A stretch of 9,813 bases of DNA from Vulcanimicrobiota bacterium (GTDB lineage: Bacteria; Vulcanimicrobiota; Vulcanimicrobiia; Vulcanimicrobiales; Vulcanimicrobiaceae), in NCBI GenBank assembly GCA_019233415.1, contig JAFAMK010000008.1, positions 1-9,813 of the forward strand, in the 5' to 3' direction. Position 1 is the stretch's first letter; each line of letters opens with the position of its first letter. This document shows positions 6,672 to 9,813 of this stretch, piece after piece. A program made the position numbers and the translations under genes. The notes below the pieces were generated by a model. The model was not told the origin of the DNA. It ran no database searches and was given only the letters and a program-made list of their open reading frames with translations.

Positions 6672-7805
6672 GTGAAGCTCAGGATCGCGTTCACCGGCGG
6701 CGGGACCGGCGGCCACGTCTACCCTGCGCTCGCGATCGACGACGCGGTGCGTGCGGCGTTTCATGCCGATGCGTACGAGCCGCGCTTCTTCGGCAACCGC
6801 CGCGGCCTCGAAGCGAGCCTCGTGACAACGATGCCGCTGACGTTCGTGCCGAGCGCGGCGCTGCAGCGCAAGCTTTCGCTCGGAACGCTGCGCACGGTTG
6901 CGGCGAACGCCGCCGGCGTCGTCGTTGCGCTCGGGGCGCTGGCGCGGTTCAAGCCGCTGATGGTCGTCGCGACCGGCGGCTACGTCTGCTTCCCGGTCGT
7001 CGTCGCGGCGCGCATCCTGCGCGCGCTGCGGATCGTGCGCTGCGGGATCGCGCTGCTCGAGATCAACGTGACCCCGGGGCTGACGAACAAGCTGCTCACG
7101 CCGCTCGTCGACGAAGTCTGGACGACCTACGCGGCCTCCGACCGCGCCTTCGGGCGCAAGGCAGTCGTGACCGGCGCGCCGGTCCGCGCCTCGCTGCAGC
7201 TGCTGAAGGACGCGGCCAGCGCGCGGGAGCGGCTCGGGCTCGACCCGGATCGGACCACGATCGTCGTCATGGGCGGAAGCCAAGGCGCGCGCTCGGTCAA
7301 CGAGGCGGTCGCGGCGCTGGTGACCCGGCGCACGCTCGCCGCCGACTGGCAAGTTCTCCACGTCTCCGGCGAACGCGACCATGCCTACATGCAGGCCGAA
7401 GAACGCGAACTTGCGCCGGGGAACCGGGTGGTACTCGTCCCGTACCTGGCCGACCCGGCCGACGCCTACGCCGCCGCCGACGTCGTCGTGGCGCGGGCGG
7501 GCGCGTCGACCCTGGCCGAGCTGGCGACGACCGGGACCCCGGCCGTACTCGTCCCCTACCCGTACGCCGCCGACCAGCACCAGGCGCATAACGCGGCGCT
7601 GTTCGCGGAGTCGGGCGCGGCGGTCGTCGTGAACGACGGTGAGCTGGACGGCGACCGGCTCTGGTGGACCCTGCGCGAAGTGCTCGAACCAGACCGCAAC
7701 GCGGCAATGCGCAAGGCGGCGCGTACGCTCGCGCCGCGCAACGCCGGGGCCGCGATCGTCGCGCGGGTGCTTGACGCCACCGGGACGAACACGAGTAGTC
7801 CGTGA
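6672..7805 (+). CDS. murG: MurG, UDP-GlcNAc:lipid I N-acetylglucosaminyltransferase
   Basis: MurG is the membrane-associated GT-B glycosyltransferase (family GT28) that adds GlcNAc to lipid I, giving lipid II. From GTG at 6672 the product has 377 residues and begins MKLRIAFTGGGTGGH, the expected family N-terminus; an in-frame ATG at 6645 would add nine non-conserved residues, and neither start has a strong ribosome site. Motifs are GGGTGGH (9-15), ATGGYVCFP (100-108), LLEINVTPGLTNKLL (128-142), GAPVR (168-172), GGSQGA (201-206), then VLHVSGERD, LVPYLAD, ARAGASTLAELA with the UDP-sugar-binding glutamate, and PYPYAADQHQAHNA. One oddity is EIN at 130-132 where most MurG have EQN. This gene restarts the plus-strand run after the antisense island, so it may have its own promoter. 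Its TGA overlaps the murC GTG. Confidence 0.96.
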   Translation: MKLRIAFTGGGTGGHVYPALAIDDAVRAAFHADAYEPRFFGNRRGLEASLVTTMPLTFVPSAALQRKLSLGTLRTVAANAAGVVVALGALARFKPLMVVATGGYVCFPVVVAARILRALRIVRCGIALLEINVTPGLTNKLLTPLVDEVWTTYAASDRAFGRKAVVTGAPVRASLQLLKDAASARERLGLDPDRTTIVVMGGSQGARSVNEAVAALVTRRTLAADWQVLHVSGERDHAYMQAEERELAPGNRVVLVPYLADPADAYAAADVVVARAGASTLAELATTGTPAVLVPYPYAADQHQAHNAALFAESGAAVVVNDGELDGDRLWWTLREVLEPDRNAAMRKAARTLAPRNAGAAIVARVLDATGTNTSSP

Positions 7806-9175
7806 CGGACACGGCGTACCATCTCGTCGGCATCGGCGGGATCGGCATGAGCGCGATCGCGCGGTTGTTGCTTGCCCGCGGCGCACGGGTGAGCGGTTCG
7901 GACGTCAAACGCACGCCGCTCGTCGCGCAGCTCGAAGCCGAAGGCGCCCGCGTTTCGATCGGTCACCGCGCCGACAACGTCGGTGCGGTCGAAACGGTCG
8001 TCGTCTCGTCGGCGATCGCCCACGACAACCCCGAGTTCGTCGCCGCGCTCGAACGCAAGCTGACGATCGTCACGCGCGGGGCGATGCTGGCGGAACTGGC
8101 GCGCGGCCACAAGCTCGTCGCCGTTGCCGGCACGCATGGCAAGACGACGACGACCGCGATGCTTGCGTCGATCTTCGAGGGCGCGGGACTCGATCCGACC
8201 GTCGCGGTCGGCGGCGTGCGCGTCGACACCGGCAGCAACGCGCGCGCCGGCAGCGGCGCGTGGTTCGTCACCGAGAGCGACGAGTCGGACGGCTCGTTCC
8301 TGTACCTGAACCCGACGATCGCGGTCGTCAACAACATCGAGAACGACCACGTCGCCTCCGACGCGGACCTGGGCCGGCTGCTCGAAGAGTTCACCGTCTT
8401 CGTCAACAAGGTTCCGGCGACCGGGCGCGTCGTCGTCGGCAACGACAACCGCGCGAGCAAGGCCGTCGGCCGCCAGGCGCACGCGCCGGTCACGACGTTC
8501 GCGACGCGCGACGACGCCGACCTGACGGTAACCGGCATCCACTACGCAGACCTCGGCTCGCGCTTCACCGTCTGCGAGCGCGGTGTGGAACTGGGTGACG
8601 TGGTGCTGCAGGTGCCGGGCGAGATCAACGTGCTCAACGCGCTCGGTGCGATCGGCGCGGCGCGCGGCGCCGGAATCAAGTTCGACGACGCGGCGCGCGC
8701 GCTCGGCGGGTTCCACGGTGTGCAGCGGCGGTTCGAGATCGTCGGCCGCGGCGCGCTGACCGTCGTCGACGACTATGCGCACCACCCGACCGCGATCGCG
8801 CAAACGATCGCCGCGGCGCGCGGCTACGCGCACCAGCGCCCGGTGATCGTCGCGTTCCAGCCGCACCGCTACACGCGCACGCAGTACCTGAAGGATCAGT
8901 TCGCCGACGCGCTGCGCGGCGCCGACCGCGTCGTGCTCGCGCCGGTTTACGCAGCGTCGGAGCCGCCGATCCCGGGCGTGAGCGAGCGCAGCATCGGCGA
9001 GCCGCTCGCCGCGGCCGGCGCGCATGTGACGTACGTCGGCGATGTCGAAGACTTGCTCGACGTCGTGCAGCGCGAGGCGCCTGACGGCGCGCTCGTGCTG
9101 ATGCTCGGCGCTGGCTCGATCTCGTCGGTCGCGCACCGGCTGGGCGAACGGGTCGCCGCCGCGCTCGCGCGGTGA
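7802..9175 (+). CDS. murC: MurC, UDP-N-acetylmuramate--L-alanine ligase
   Basis: MurC performs the first stem-peptide step, ATP-dependent addition of L-alanine to UDP-MurNAc in the cytoplasm. The 457-residue product has family length and all expected motifs: the N-terminal HLVGIGGIGMSAIA (7-20), P-loop GTHGKTTTT (110-118), ESDESDGSF (158-166), NNIENDH (177-183), a GVQRRFE segment, DDYAHHPTAI, QPHRYTRT and a closing GAGSIS. The ESDESD and DDYAHHP motifs distinguish MurC from other Mur ligases and from Mpl-type enzymes in this context. The GTG at 7802 overlaps the murG stop and no clear ribosome site is visible, suggesting coupled translation. The TGA at 9173-9175 overlaps the murB GTG. Confidence 0.97.
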   Translation: MTDTAYHLVGIGGIGMSAIARLLLARGARVSGSDVKRTPLVAQLEAEGARVSIGHRADNVGAVETVVVSSAIAHDNPEFVAALERKLTIVTRGAMLAELARGHKLVAVAGTHGKTTTTAMLASIFEGAGLDPTVAVGGVRVDTGSNARAGSGAWFVTESDESDGSFLYLNPTIAVVNNIENDHVASDADLGRLLEEFTVFVNKVPATGRVVVGNDNRASKAVGRQAHAPVTTFATRDDADLTVTGIHYADLGSRFTVCERGVELGDVVLQVPGEINVLNALGAIGAARGAGIKFDDAARALGGFHGVQRRFEIVGRGALTVVDDYAHHPTAIAQTIAAARGYAHQRPVIVAFQPHRYTRTQYLKDQFADALRGADRVVLAPVYAASEPPIPGVSERSIGEPLAAAGAHVTYVGDVEDLLDVVQREAPDGALVLMLGAGSISSVAHRLGERVAAALAR

Positions 9176-9813
9176 AGACCGTCCCGCTGCTCGACGACGG
9201 CGACCGCGACGCGCTGCGCGAGCAGTTCGGCGAGCGCGCGCGCTTCGACGAGCCGCTCGCACCGCACACGTGGTGGCGGATCGGCGGTCCGGCCGACGCG
9301 CTGCTCGACGTCGCGACGACCGATGAGCTGGCGTTCGTGCTGCGCCGCGTCTTCAAGCGCCGGCTGCCGATGTTCGTGCTCGGCTCCGGCTCGAATCTGC
9401 TCGTCGGTGACGGCGGAATTCGCGGCGTCGTCCTGCGGCTCGGCGGCGCGTTCGCCGCGCTCGACGTGCGGGTCGACGGCGACGCGGTCGTCGTCGAAGC
9501 CGGCTGAAGCGCTTCGCTGCCGACGCTCTGCACGCGGGTCGCGACGCTCGGCGGCGTCGGGGTCGACGGGCTGGCCGGAATCCCGGCGACGGTCGGCGGT
9601 GCGATCCGCATGAACGCGGGGACCGACCGCGAGATCGGCGAGTTCGCCACCGAGGTCGTCGTGCAAACGCCGTCCCGCCCGGAGCCGCACGCGATCGACG
9701 TCGCGTGGCGCTACCGCCAGACGACGATCCCGCTCGACGCGATCGTCGCGCGGACGACGCTGCGCTTCGAGCGCGGCGATCCGGCTGCCGTGCGCGAGCG
9801 GCTGCAGTCGCGA
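9172..9813 (+). pseudogene. murB: MurB, UDP-N-acetylenolpyruvoylglucosamine reductase, interrupted by in-frame TGA and cut by the window edge
   Basis: MurB is the FAD- and NADPH-dependent reductase that turns UDP-GlcNAc-enolpyruvate into UDP-MurNAc. From GTG at 9172 (overlapping the murC stop) the frame shows TWWRIGGPADALL (33-45), the FAD-binding VLGSGSNLLVGDGGIRG (70-86) and VVVEAG, then meets TGA at 9505-9507, after only 111 codons. Without any frame change the next codons continue as a normal MurB: SASLPTL, GLAGIPATVGGAIRMNAGT (about 132-150) and WRYRQTTIP, whose YR should hold the active-site arginine, to the window end. The stop falls where homologues usually have a small residue, in AGAGASLP-like sequence. 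A single change, for instance GGA to TGA, would explain it. If genuine, the product would lose most of the catalytic domain. Sequencing or assembly error is a serious alternative, because the rest of the gene looks intact. The C-terminal domain lies outside the window. Confidence 0.85.

Noticed and set aside
1354..8799. Eight copies of the octamer GCGATCGC (for example at 1354, 1614, 1635, 1860, 5201, 7853, 8012 and 8792), which resembles the cyanobacterial HIP1 element.
   Set aside because: Every copy lies in frame and encodes Ala-Ile-Ala as GCG ATC GCN, so protein sequence and codon preference explain it without a dispersed repeat.
9505..9507. Selenocysteine or reassigned glycine as the explanation of the murB TGA.
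   Set aside because: MurB is not known to carry selenocysteine at this position, I see no SECIS-like stem downstream, and TGA is the working stop for seven neighbouring genes.

Overview
The window is a GC-rich (roughly 70 % G+C by eye), densely coded stretch of bacterial chromosome carrying most of a dcw (division and cell wall) cluster. Plus-strand order is: murE (3' end only), murF, a CofE-like amide ligase, mraY, murD, ftsW; then a short interruption with two minus-strand genes; then murG, murC and the first part of murB, which runs off the right edge. Strong GC bias at third codon positions, frequent GTG starts and a Mur set with clear family motifs point to a free-living GC-rich bacterium with a complete peptidoglycan pathway. 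A candidate-phylum lineage such as Eremiobacterota (WPS-2) would fit the style of the sequence, but no marker here proves the taxonomy, so treat that as a weak guess.

Layout. Positions 1-5704 are one operon-like run with no intergenic space: five genes join through stop/start overlaps of four bases (GTGA or ATGA), and murD/ftsW overlap by 11 bases. Positions 5705-6671 break the run. This stretch holds a small minus-strand gene with a Cys/His motif (5719-5925) and a minus-strand lipoprotein of the PF03640 'secreted repeat' family (6111-6563), followed by a divergent 108-base spacer. From 6672 the plus-strand run resumes with murG, murC and murB, again joined by GTGA overlaps.

How the genes work together. 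MurC, MurD, MurE and MurF successively add L-Ala, D-Glu, a diamino acid and D-Ala-D-Ala to UDP-MurNAc, which MurB makes from the enolpyruvyl precursor. MraY moves the product onto undecaprenyl phosphate (lipid I). MurG adds GlcNAc (lipid II). FtsW polymerises glycan at the septum.

Most notable points: (1) murB has an in-frame TGA at 9505-9507, yet homology to MurB continues in the same frame on both sides. This is a real nonsense mutation, a sequencing error or, less likely, recoding. (2) A CofE-like ligase of an atypical subfamily sits translationally coupled between murF and mraY, which suggests an uncharacterised step on the peptidoglycan precursor. (3) The antisense two-gene island splits ftsW from murG.
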